Source: Haliclystus octoradiatus
Taxonomy: Eukaryota > Cnidaria > Staurozoa > Stauromedusae > Haliclystidae
DNA length: 64,000 nucleotides
Reading direction: 5' to 3'
Assembly (NCBI GenBank): GCA_916610825.1
Contig: OU744446.1
Coordinates: 34,329,436-34,393,435, forward strand
Of this stretch, positions 39,651 through 50,860 are shown piece by piece. Numbering within the stretch: the first letter of the stretch is position 1; each line of letters opens with the position of its first letter. Made by a program: the position numbers and the translations under genes. Below the pieces are notes generated by a model that was not told where the DNA came from, ran no database searches, and saw only the letters and a program-made list of their open reading frames with translations.

Positions 39651-42453
39651 TTATGGATCTGACAACACTTCATTCGAATTGATAACATGCGTCAGGGGTT
39701 TTAATCCCAACATTTTGCAGTACTTGTTGCATCTGTGATTTTTAGAAAAGGCATCTATACCGACCTGCCCTAAATTGCCGCAGCAGAACATCACCTCCAT
39801 GGTGCCTGTCGCACATAAATCTTTGGTGGCAATTTCTGGATCACACAATACATACCCACAACCTTGGATGTCCAAAACCATCAGTTGTCCATTTGTGATG
39901 TCATGGGTAAAATGGATGAAGGTGTGAGACTTCTCTCTTGTTATCAAAGCCTCTCCCGAATAATTGCTTAAATCCCTAAAATATCCATCATTATTTACAT
40001 ATTTCAAAAATTGTCCAGGAATAAATTCCTCCAAATGAACAAAATGTCCATTTAATACACCAAGGTATACTTTGTTATACATAAAGACATTCCCAAATTG
40101 AGCTGGGATTGCATTTTTCATTTTTTCTGCCATATAGCGGGCAACTTCATGCATTTGCACTTGTTTTCTGGAGTGGCCTTCTTCTTCCAACTGTGAACTT
40201 TCTTTTATTATCTCAAGTGCATTCTCTTTATATTTCTTCAGTACCCATTTCTTGGTTCCTGAGTACGCCATAAAGGCGTTACGAAATGCTCCTGATGCAA
40301 ATTGTTCATCTGCAAGCTGTAGCTTCATGTCTGGCAATTTCACCCATTCTTGGATATTAATGTTGAATTCTTCTACTTTCAGTTCAATGTTTTTCGAAGC
40401 TAATGGTGTTATCAGTTTTCCAGCTTTGAGGAGCGCTGCTAAAGAGATTGAAGGTCTGATTTCCTCTTTCTCTGCATTATTCGACAACGGTGCAGGTATA
40501 ATTACAGGCGCAGCTCGTGCTGGTATTTGAAATACGCTTTCGGATCTTGACATTCTTGACATATTTGAAATCCCAGAGGAAGGTACCATTTCCTCACTTT
40601 CCATTGTTAAGCGTATGAGATACACCTAAAATAGTCATTAAAATCTGTATATAATAGCCATCAACAACTAGAGAAATTGACCACTACATGCAGGTGGCCT
40701 TTGTAGTGGTTTTATATTGTATTCACGTCATCGCATATTTGTCTATTGTTAATCATTTCCTGTAAATCTATATGTGTGTAAACTGTATCACGTAAACGTC
40801 CTCTTTTACCTCTTGTTGCCTTACTGTACGGTCGTGTCTGTTGTATCAAAGAGCTCTGACTAACGGCCATAGTAGCCCTTAGCATCTCTCCCTGTAATGT
40901 CAGCAGACACGGCCTACCATTATCATAATAAAGAGTATTAACATTACATGGATTGTGTCGTATTAAATCTCCTACAAATGGTGACCCCGCTTTAGACCAC
41001 GCAGCCAATCGATAATACAGTTATATATCACGGAGAATTCATTTTCATACAACAAAATTTACATCTTTTCGCTTATACACATGGATCATCATTCAACTTG
41101 GATTGTCAAATATTATTTAACTTGTTGATAAAAGACGGCTGGTTTCTATACACATTATCACTGAATAGCATTCATCATTGAAGATAATCTATATATAATG
41201 CGTCAACAAATTACAGCAGCACATCATCCATGAATATCAACAATATGATTATCCCATTATATTAACAACTTTAAACACGAATTTCATCAAAAGAATTATG
41301 TAGCATCATCGAATTTTCCAACAATTATATACATATCTTCAACTCTCTCAACATTACGTGCTAATAGTTTACAGTTTTACAATAGTATTAAAATTTTTAA
41401 TATTGTGACTCCGTCTTGCCGGGGGGGAGTTATGTAGTGGTTTTATATTGTATTCACGTCATCGCATATTTGTCTATTGTTAATCATTTCCTGTAAATCT
41501 ATATGTGTGTAAACTGTATCACGTAAACGTCCTCTTTTACCTCTTGTTGCCTTACTGTACGGTCGTGTCTGTTGTATCAAAGAGCTCTGACTAACGGCCA
41601 TAGTAGCCCTTAGCATCTCTCCCTGTAATGTCAGCAGACACGGCCTACCATTATCATAATAAAGAGTATTAACATTACATGGATTGTGTCGTATTAAATC
41701 TCCTACACCTTTATACACAGGGGTGATTCAACAGAAACTACTGTTTTGGACATTGCAAGAGTTACCAATATATGCAATTGTCCACTGTCAAGATGTGACC
41801 GCTATAACAGGTTACAAGTGGTTATACTGCATCAATTTCAAGGCTTATGCAAGGTGTGCATTAGCGTTACTGCAACACTTTACTGCTTATATCTCAGAAG
41901 AGATCAAGGTGTCAGTACAAGTTATTTTGAAGTCTTCAGAAATCAGATCGAGTGGTTTGGCAGTCTTTCTGTTAAGTTGTATTATCATCTTCCAAAATAT
42001 GGGGGTGCAGCACTTAAGCACAAAGTGAATTGTTCACTGCCATGGCTTAACTCATATTTACATACAGTATATACATTCAACAACATATCCTATTCATCAT
42101 TGTTAATATCAATGTACCCTCACCTTGTCTTTCCGGTATGGTATTTGATAAATATTGGAGCAAGATGGGCCTTTATTAGACACCAATACATCTATCGTTG
42201 TGTGTGGCACTTTAAAATGTTTGCCGCATGCTTTTTTTATGTTTTCCAATGTCAATTCTGGATATTGAAAATTTACAAATTCTCGTGTCTTTAGCGGCCG
42301 ATAAACCTGCTTACTGTCAGGATCAGAGGATAACTTCTGAACCATGATTTCTGTTGGTGCTGAACCTTTGGCTACCACCCTGCCTTTCAATTTTTTTAGT
42401 TTCATTTGGTCACGAACTTCATTCCAATTTATCGGTCTTTTCTGAGACGCCAT
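39651..42453 (-). CDS. Alpha-kinase protein, two exons, in a transposon
   Basis: A 434-residue atypical Ser/Thr kinase (the alpha-kinase fold of eEF2 kinase, TRPM7 and MHCK). Exon 1 is 42453-42124 (110 codons, phase 0); exon 2 is 40625-39651. The donor is AAG/GTGAGG and the acceptor is TTTTAG/GTG. Residues 1-110 form a basic N-terminus I do not recognise; ~111-205 is a linker; the kinase spans ~210-420: FASGAFRNAF, WVLKKY (Lys), EEFIPGQFLKY, LDIQG (Asp362), CDPEI, GNLGQVGI (glycine-rich loop) and HRCNKYCKMLG (zinc Cys409/Cys413). All hallmark motifs are present, so activity is plausible. The start lies in the right terminal repeat, mirroring the integrase. The substrate is unknown. The intron holds a MITE split by a TRIM. 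Confidence 0.87.
40637..41817. mobile_element. CAGT-type MITE, family 1 (copy j), split by a TRIM
   Basis: The two halves, 40637-40701 and 41708-41817, join to the usual family order: AAATCTGTATATAATAGCC, GACCACTACATGCAGGTGG, then CTTTATACACAGG, GATTCAACAGAAA, TATAACAGG. The TRIM sits at the CCTT of GGCCTTTATAC. Confidence 0.75.
40702..41707 (+). mobile_element. TRIM (miniature LTR retroelement)
   Basis: A 1006-bp element with two apparently identical 275-bp LTRs (40702-40976 and 41433-41707), each starting TGTAGTGG and ending CTCCTACA. The internal part (~456 bp) has no protein gene. It opens with a primer-site-like TGGTGACCCCG two bases after the LTR and ends with the purine tract GGGGGGGAGT just before the second LTR. 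The 4-bp target duplication is CCTT. Absence of LTR differences means a very recent insertion. The matched 90-codon frames on the minus strand are just the two LTRs. Confidence 0.88.
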
Positions 42454-42785
42454 GTTGAAAAGATATACCCCTCCTCCACACGAACTCTGTACGAGGCAGT
42501 TATCATGGCAACACCGAAATGCGTGATGGTCTATGAATATGCTGGGCCGCATTGAACTTTTGAAACCTCGACATGCGATTTCAATTTCATAAGTCAAATT
42601 TTTCATTTCCGACAAATGTAATTAATTTGCTATTTGTTCATCGAATTATCGCATCGATGAAATAAAAGTTGTTATTTAAAGTCATTTTTATTTTCGAGTT
42701 TAATTTATCGATGAAAAATTGTATATTTTTTATTTAATTTTTATTTTTTTAAAAACATTTTCAATGAAGACGATGGGCCACCATA
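42449..42785. repeat. Right terminal inverted repeat, integrase/alpha-kinase element
   Basis: The complement of 36867-37204. It includes the alpha-kinase start codon (42453, minus) and the same 54-codon open leader beginning at 42615. Confidence 0.93.
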
Positions 42786-42791
42786 ATAATC

Positions 42792-43004
42792 ACCAATAGC
42801 CATTTGTTATAGTAGACAATATATCATTATTATTATTATAGACAATTGTTAGCTAATTAGATTTACATACACGTAGCTTTGAACATATAATACTATACTT
42901 TTCATATAATCTTTTTACTTTTCTAATATTGCTGATTCTACTATGAGTACTAACAACACTCTGTCTGATGATTTGTGTCCTGCGCGTAGATCAACATCTT
43001 AACA
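42792..43004 (+). repeat. Copia 5' LTR, second piece
   Basis: Matches positions 47254-47466 of the 3' LTR with two substitutions. Together with 36819-36866 it makes a complete 261-bp LTR. Confidence 0.93.
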
Positions 43005-43018
43005 GGTTATGGGCCCAG
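43005..43018 (+). other. Copia primer-binding site
   Basis: GGTTATGGGCCCAG directly after the 5' LTR. It is complementary to the anticodon stem-loop of initiator tRNA-Met, the half-tRNA priming mode known for Drosophila copia. Confidence 0.85.
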
Positions 43019-43111
43019 TTAACATATAAAAAAAAAAAAAAAAATTTAAATAACTAGTAGCATTTAAATATATTGATATCAGAAACTAGTAGATTTGATA
43101 CAGCAAAAGTA

Positions 43112-46100
43112 ATGGCGTCTAATAATTATCTTGAAAGAGAGGTATATAAAATCGAAAAATTCGATGGTGAGAATTTCCATGACTGGAAGTTTTTAATGGA
43201 AATGACGCTGAAGTCGAAAGGATTATGGGGTTTCATAACTGGAACAGAAACAGAACCAAGAGATGAAGCTACACAAGAAGCAAAGAACATTTATTCTGCA
43301 AAACAAGATAAAACGATGGCATTGTTATGTTTACTTGTGGCAAAATCACAATTAGTTCATGTAAGGGGTACGAGAACTCCAAAAGAAGCATGGAACAAAT
43401 TAGAAAAAATATTTGAAAAGAAAAGCCTTGCGAACAAAATTTTCTTAAAAAAGAAATTATATAGAACCGTCATGCTAGAAGAAGAATCAATGCAAGGTCA
43501 TATTAATAAAGTAAGAACTTTGGCAGACAAGCTAGACGCTGTAGGATCAAAAGTTAAAGAAGAGGACATTGTCACAATTTTACTTGCAAGTCTTCCTGAG
43601 TCATATAATAACTTAATAACTGCTATGGACAATATTAAAGTTGAAGAGTTAGATTGGGAATATGCTACTTCCAGGTTGCTACAAGAGGAGCATAAGAGGA
43701 AAGAATCAGGGTTACTTGATAGAGATAATTCCAATGCATTGATATCCAATCGACAGTATAGCAAACAAAGAAATAAAACATTTTTATCAAAGCCTAAGCC
43801 TGGCAAATGTCACAATTGTGGAAAGATGGGACATTGGGCAAAAGATTGTTGGTCAAAGAAAAAGAACAACAATGGTAACAAAGATGTCAAGGAAAGTAAC
43901 CAAGTGGAATTAGAAAGTGATAGTGACGATGAAAGTAGCTATGAAGCTTTAATTACGTCACAACAACAAGGAATCGACAAACCACATAACTGGATAATCG
44001 ATTCAGGGGCATCACAGCACATGACAGGGAATGAAAAGCTATTTGTACATTATAATGAATTAAAAACAAAGCAAAAAGTTAGGCTGGGAAATGACCACTC
44101 CCTTGAAGTAAAAGGTGAAGGAACTGTCTTACTTGTAGCTAAAACACCAGATGGTCTACAAAAGATCAAATTGACTAAGGTATTATTTGTACCAGAAATG
44201 AGAAAGAATTTGCTTTCAGTTATTGCTATGAGCAATAAGAGTTGTAATGTTAACTTTGAAGAACATACATGTTGTATTATGAAAAATAATAAAATAATTG
44301 CGTCAGGAATCAGACAGAAGGGGTTGTACTATCTATTGAGTCAACCAATTTTATCAAAGACAAAGATTGATAACACAGTAATGGCATTACCAGTATCAAA
44401 AGAAAATGAGCATGACAACAAAGAGAAGTCAACTAGTGGAACTCAATCAGGTATTAAGATATGGCATCAAAGAATGGCACATTTAAGTCGTGGAAGTTTG
44501 AAAGAATTGAAGCACAAAGAAATGGTTAAAGGTCTACAATTAAAGAACAACGAATTAGATAATACTGTATGTGAAGGTTGTGCATATGGAAAATCAAACA
44601 GAAAGCCGTTTCCAAAGAACCAAGCTACTAGAGCAAAAGAGTTACTAGAAATCATCCATAGTGACGTATGCGGTCCGATTCAAGTTGAATCCTGCAATGG
44701 AAAACGATATTTAATAACATTTATTGATGATTTATCTAGAAAGACATTTATATACTTTATAAGAAAGAAAAGTGAAGCATTTAAAGTATTTAAAGATTTC
44801 AGAAAGATGGTTAATAATCAAACCGGGAAAACAATCAAAACTCTACGGACAGACAATGGTAAAGAGTATACTTCAAAAAACTTTAAAAGATATTGTCAAA
44901 GTAAAGGAATTAAAAGACAATATACAGTAAAGAAAACACCTGAACAGAATGGAGTTTCTGAAAGAATGAACAGAACGATCATGGAAGCTACTAGGTGTAT
45001 GCTACATGAAGGAAAAGTAGCCTTTAAATATTGGGCTGAAGCTGCTAATACTGCAGTATATGTAAGAAACCGTAGTCCAACAAAAGCAGTTGATGGAATG
45101 ACACCGGAAGAATGCTGGACTGGCAATAAGCCTGATATATCTAATCTTAGAATATTTGGATGTGAAGCATATGCTCACATACCAAAAGATGAAAGACGGA
45201 AGCTAGACAAAAAGTCAATAAAACGCATGTTTGTTGGTTATTCACAATCAAGTAAAGGTTACAGATTGATACAACGAAACGGAAAATTATTGATCAGTAG
45301 AGACGTCACATTTAATGAAAATGTATTTGCATCTAAAACCAGAACTGATGAAGTGCATGAATTACGAAAAGAAACATTTGAAGTTAATGAGAGCAGTGGA
45401 CAAGAAGAAGAACTTAGCACAGAGACTATTAAACAAACTACAGTAGAGGAGGATCAAACAATAGAGTTAAGACGTTCACAAAGAAATGTAAGGCCACCTA
45501 ATAGCTATGATGATCAGATTACAGGTGATTGGTGGAACTTCTCGGCAGTGAGTGATTTAAGTGAGCCAAACACACTGGAAGATTCCAGACGAGGGGCACA
45601 TTCAGAAAAATGGCAAGCAGCTATGGACGATGAATTTAAATCATTAATTGAAAATGATACATGGGAACTGACTGATTTACCAAGGGATAGAGATACAGTT
45701 GATTGTAAATGGATTTACAAATTAAAACAAAATTCTGAGGGAAAGGTGAAACGATATAAAGCTAGATTAGTAGCACGAGGATTCACTCAAGAAGAGGGAA
45801 TTGATTACAAGGAAACATTTTCACCAGTCGCACGAATGACTTCTATAAGAACATTAATAGCTGCAGCAAATGAAGAAGATTGGACAATAAACCAAATGGA
45901 TGTGAAGACAGCCTTTTTAAATGGGAAGTTAGAAGAAGAGATTTACATGAAGCAGCCACCAGGATATGAGATAAAAGGGAAAGAGCATCAAGTATGTAAG
46001 TTAAAAAGAGGATTATATGGTTTAAAGCAATCAGCTCGATGCTGGAATGAAACTATAGACAATTGTTTAAATTCAAATGGTTTTACAAGCAATGAATCAG

Positions 46101-47132
46101 ACAGCTGTGTATATTTAAAACAAGAGGGAGAAAAGAAATGTATTATAGCATTATATGTTGATGACCTATTAATATTTGGTAACGACAATAGTATGTTAAC
46201 AAAAGTCAAAGAAATATTAAATAATTCATTCAAGATGACAGATCTAGGAGAGGCAAATTATTGTCTTGGAATTGAAATTAGCAGAGATAGAGATAAACGA
46301 GAAATAACATTAAGCCAACGAAAATATGCAATCGAAATTTAAAAAAAAATTGAAATGAAAGATTGTAAACCAATATCAACTCCACAAGATAGCAATACAG
46401 AGCTGAGACAGCTTAATGAAGGAGATGAAATTACAAATAAAAGCCGTTTTCAAGCAGCGGTTGGAAGTTTAAATTATCTTGCTATCTCAACACGACCTGA
46501 CATATCACAAGCAGTACGGAATATCAGTAAATTCATGAGTAGTCCTCCTGAACAACATTGGAAAGCTGCAAAGCGAATAATGAGATATATCAAGGGAACA
46601 ATTGATTACGGAATTAGATATAAAGTCAATTCACATAATAAAGGTATTTTGGATGGTTATTGCGATGCTGATTGGGCAGGTGACAAAGAAAACAGAAAAA
46701 GTACATCAGGCTACTTATTTAACTTGTCAAATGGACCAATAAGTTGGAGAAGTAAAAAACAACCAATAGTCACATTATCAACAACAGAAGCGGAATACGT
46801 GGCAGCAAGTTTGGCAACACAAGAGGCAATATGGCTAAGGAGATTGATGAATGGAATTGGAAAGCAGCAACGAGAACCAACAGTATTACAAGAAGATAAT
46901 CAAGGGGCAATCCATTTATCAAAAAAATCCAAACGATCATAGTAGAACAAAGCATATAGACATCAAGCATCACTTCATAAGAGAGAAGGTAATATCGAAG
47001 GAAATTGAACTACAATACTGTCCGACAACAAGAATGATCGCCGATATATTTACAAAAGGTTTACCAAGAAACCGATTTGAAGAATTACGTAAAGAACTTG
47101 GAATTGTTAAAATAGATAACTTGCAAAAATAA
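43112..47132 (+). mobile_element. Copia gag-pol region
   Basis: Parts in order: gag from ATG 43112 (KFDGENFHDWK), CCHC zinc knuckle CHNCGKMGHWAKDC near 43808, aspartic protease WIIDSGAS near 43992, integrase zinc region HQRMAHLS near 44464, integrase core motifs HSDVCGP, RTDNGKEY and PEQNGVSE between 44660 and 44965, reverse transcriptase with YVDDLLIFG near 46155, RNase H with DADWAGD near 46665. The protease-integrase-RT order defines Ty1/copia. It is a fossil with about one or two breaks. Confidence 0.92.
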
Positions 47133-47205
47133 ATAAATAACCAGACTTGAAATGGATCTAAAATTACCAAGTTGTTAATTAAAACAAATAGCAATTGAGA
47201 GGGTG

Positions 47206-47466
47206 TGTAGGAAATAGTATATTATAGTCATTAATAGAACATTAATTATAATCACCAATAGCCATCTGTTATAGTAGACAATATATCATTATTATTACTA
47301 TAGACAATTGTTAGCTAATTAGATTTACATACACGTAGCTTTGAACATATAATACTATACTTTTCATATAATCTTTTTACTTTTCTAATATTGCTGATTC
47401 TACTATGAGTACTAACAACACTCTGTCTGATGATTTGTGTCCTGCGCGTAGATCAACATCTTAACA
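47206..47466 (+). repeat. Copia 3' LTR
   Basis: A 261-bp intact LTR, TGTAGGAAATAG...CATCTTAACA, preceded by the purine-rich GAGAGGGTG and followed by the target duplication AAAAT. It shows the pre-insertion sequence for the 5.9-kb element. Confidence 0.95.
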
Positions 47467-47471
47467 AAAAT

Positions 47472-48397
47472 TCAAAAAATACAATTTAACTTTAAATAGG
47501 ATTAAAAAATGGATATTTTTAAGGTATATGGCGGTGTAAAATTAATTTTCTTACAACACTTGTATGTACAATTATATAGAATGTACATGTAGATATTTCA
47601 ATCGGTAAAGAAATTGTTCAACATCATGAAAACTTTACAATTTCGATAAATTCGCAATCGCATGTAAAAGAACTAGGAAGCCTGATGTCTTCCACACTTT
47701 TTCATCAAAGCACATGGGTATATTTCGTATTTTGCTAACTAAATGATTTATTCCAAATGAACGGGTCAATCAATTATAGTCAAACATGATATCGTATTAG
47801 TCTATTATGCTTATTACATGCTCAATCAGTTTCAGATAATTCCCTGAGCGCTCTCAGAAGAATGATGCTGTGTTCGTGAGCGCATGTGAACTTTGTGATG
47901 CCAATTCAATAAGCAAGCAAGAGTAAATTTGCCCGAGAACATTTATAGCCCATGATGTTTCATAATTTCTTCTCCGCTTGAATCTCTACAGCAGACAAGT
48001 ACTTGTTTCTGGCCATTATAGACATCGTCAGTACTGCTCATTGAAAATGGGACTGACATTGCGTGCTATAACTAAGCAACATAAATCTATATACACTGTA
48101 CTGTATGTACAAGTGCTGTAAAAAAATTATAATTGTTTTACACCGCAATGTTATGTCACGATCGAAGATAATTTGGGTCTAGTTTCTATCTTGCAACGTC
48201 ACATCCATTAACCTTGAACTAACTCTAAGCACATTTTAACCCATCAATGATGCAACCTGAGATTGTGGAATTCTTAATTTACTATTTAATCAGAAAAAAT
48301 ATGTTCCATTGACAAACAAAAACTGCTCTAAACGTGGCTTGGAGGTTTCTGGGTTTCAAGCCACTGTTTTGATCCTTTGTGGATGCCATTATGGATG
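47472..48397. other. Intergenic, copia to foldback element
   Basis: It holds a repeat at 47992-48044 that matches 9031-9081 (CAGACAAGTAC...TCAGTACTGCTCA). No gene is visible. The CATTATGGATG at 48387-48397 is the left target duplication of the next element. Confidence 0.5.
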
Positions 48398-49269
48398 GCT
48401 TACTAAGGTTTGCGAAACGAAACGAAACGAAACGAAACGAAACGAAATGAGATTCTTATTTATTAAAGATATCAATAAAATATTACATATTATTGTTAAA
48501 TCAAACACAATATTTGTAAATTGCCAACTTATTTCATTATTATCTTGTTTTAACTAGCAAAATTGGCAAACAGAAAAATGTAAAATATTGTTCATCTACG
48601 ACGTGTTTTGTGGTATTCACCTCAATGCAACGCCGTGATCCGTGATAAGCTGTAAAACAAACAAGCCGAACAATCACGACAAATCACAACCTTCCTTCTT
48701 GCAAATTGAAAGCAAAAGAAGGCGGTCGTGTCTATGTAGTCAAACGCCGTTAGCCTGTGTGCATTACGTCAGAACTCCATTTCATACAGGCTAACATCAA
48801 TGAGGGTAAAAAGCGGGCCCACTAAGAAACATGTTTTGTAATGCGCATGCGTAAAACCTCGCTAAAACCCAAAGTCTAGCCGAGACTGCTATTGAAATGA
48901 CAAAAGTGAAAACAAAATGAGTGTTCGACTTTGCTAAGTTCGAGTGCAGCGACTCTCAGTTTCATGGAGCGGAACACGGGATAGAGGCTCTTGCCTAGTG
49001 TCTATGATTCACTTGTCAAAATTCTGTATTTTTCGAGAATATCCTGGACTATTGACAGCGTTAGGAGATATTTTATTGAAACTACTGGTTATCTGTTGCA
49101 AACCTTGATTTTTAATTCTGAAAAGTATACTTCTTTCACAGAAAAATAGCAGAGCACCCTTTTTTCCTCTAGATGAAGGATGATTAATTATTGAATATAA
49201 TATGAAATAAATGCTAGAATGAAAGCTGGAAAAGGCGGTTATTAGCAGCACCATTATCGATGGCATCGA

Positions 49270-50860
49270 TTGTTTTTCACTTTCTCGACTTTAAATATTT
49301 CTCACATTAAAACAATAGCAATACGAGCAATCCAATTTACTTCATTTCTTAGTATGTCATACTCCGACATGTATCAAAGCGATTGAAAAAAACTAGATGA
49401 AAAAATATTAAGTTTATATTTGGAAACAGCCATTTAAGTTGACCTAAGTGTGATTTCACGTCTTTTCAGATTTTCAAGAAAGCCGGTTTTTCACTTTCTC
49501 GATTTTAAATATTTCTTACACTAAAACGAGCAATACAATACACTTCTTTTCTTAGTATGTCATACTCCGACATGTATCAAAGCGATTGAAAAAAACTAGA
49601 TGAAAAAATATTAAGTTTATATTTGGAAACAGCCATTTAAGTTGACCTAAGTGTGATTTCACGTCTTTTCAGATTTTCAAGAAAGCCGGTTTTTCACTTT
49701 CTCGATTTTAAATATTTCTTACACTAAAACGAACAATACAATACACTTAATTTCTCAGTATGTCATACTCAGACATGTATCAAAGCGATTGAAAAAAACT
49801 AGATGAAAAAATATCAAGTTTATATTTGGAAACAGCCATCTAGGTTGGCCGAAGTGTGATTTCACGTCTTTTCAGATTTCGAAAAAGCTGGTTTTTCACT
49901 TTCTCGACTTTAAATATTTCTCACACTAAAACGAGCAATACAATTCACTTCATTTCTTAGTATGTCCTACTCAGACATTTATTGAAATAATTAAAAAAAC
50001 TAGATGAAAAAATATTAAGCTTATATTTAGTAACAGCCATCCAGGTTGGCCGAAGTGTGATTTCACGTCTTTTCAGATTTCGAAAAAGCTGGTTTTTCAC
50101 TTTCTCGACTTTAAATATTTCTCGCACTAAAACGAGCAATACAATACACTTCTTTTCTTAGTATGTCATACTCAGACATGTATCGAAATAATTTAGAAAA
50201 CTACATGAAAAAATATTAAGCTTATATTTAGTAACAGCCATCTAGGTTGGCCGAAGTGTGATTTCACGTCTTTTCAGATTTCGAAAAAGCTGGTTTTTCA
50301 CTTTCTCGACTTTAAATATTTCTCGCACTAAAACGAGCAATACGATACACTTCTTTTCTTAGTATGTCATACTCAGACAGTAACAGCCATCTAGGTTGGC
50401 CGAAGTGTGATTTCACGTCTTTTCAGATTTCGAAAAAGCTGGTTTTTCACTTTCTCGACTTTAAATATTTCTCGCACTAAAACGAGCAATACAATACACT
50501 TCATTTCTTAGTATGTCATACTCAGACATGTATCGAAATAATTTAGAAAACTACATGAAAAAATATTAAGCTTATATTTAGTAACAGCCATCTAGGTTGG
50601 CAGAAGTGTGATTTCACGTCTTTTCAGATTTCGAAAAAGCTGGTTTTTCACTTTCTCGACTTTAAATATTTCTCACACTAAAACGAGCAATACAATTCAC
50701 TTCATTTCTTAGTATGTCACACTCAGACACTTACTGAAATAATTAAAAAAAACTAGATGAAATAATATCAAGTCTATATTTAGTAACAGCCACCTACGCT
50801 GTCCTAAGTTTGATTTCACATCTTTTCAGATTTTGAAAAAGTTGGTTTTTCACTTTTTTC
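49270..50860. repeat. ~200-bp tandem satellite inside the foldback element
   Basis: About eight units marked by TTTTTCACTTTCTCGA at 49273, 49487, 49690, 49892, 50093, 50294, 50443, 50644 and 50846. Periods are 214, 203, 202, 201, 201, 149, 201 and 202, so one unit is short. Units also share GTGTGATTTCACGTC and AGTATGTCATACTCAGACA. No coding signal. Confidence 0.92.

Larger units (their letters stand above)
36867..42785. mobile_element. Integrase/alpha-kinase transposon with long inverted repeats
   Basis: A 5919-bp element with inverted repeats of 338 bp (36867-37204) and 337 bp (42449-42785). The repeats differ by two substitutions and one base of a homopolymer. The outer end is TATGGTGGCCCATCG. 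The target duplication ATAATC (36861-36866, 42786-42791) is proven by the undisturbed sequence of the copia 3' LTR. Inside are two convergent genes: an integrase-core recombinase (+, 37200-39404) and an alpha-kinase protein (-, 42453-39651). A 6-bp duplication with a retroviral-type integrase is also seen in Polintons, but I find no polymerase or capsid gene here. I do not recognise this gene combination as a described superfamily. The reading frames look whole. Confidence 0.92.
36819..47466 (+). mobile_element. Ty1/copia LTR retrotransposon, nearly whole, split in its 5' LTR
   Basis: A fossil-type element with 261-bp LTRs (TGTAGG...TTAACA) and a 5-bp target duplication AAAAT (36814-36818, 47467-47471). 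The 5' LTR is in two pieces, 36819-36866 and 42792-43004, separated by a 5.9-kb insertion and its ATAATC duplication. The LTRs differ at two of 261 positions, so it is young. The primer site GGTTATGGGCCCAG (43005-43018) matches the internal initiator-tRNA-Met type used by Drosophila copia. A purine-rich tract precedes the 3' LTR at 47206. The coding region (43112-47132) runs gag, protease, integrase, reverse transcriptase, RNase H, the copia order. It looks nearly whole, with about one or two breaks. Confidence 0.95.

Noticed and set aside
40712-41718. Two nearly identical ~90-codon frames on the minus strand
   Set aside because: They lie in the two LTRs of a TRIM; identity reflects LTR duplication, not a gene pair.
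41684-42294. Plus-strand frames over the kinase intron and first exon
   Set aside because: They are antisense to a supported exon and to a split MITE.
36867-42785. Assignment to Polintons
   Set aside because: The 6-bp duplication and integrase fit, but there is no DNA polymerase, capsid, protease or packaging ATPase gene, and the ends do not look like the Polinton ends I know.
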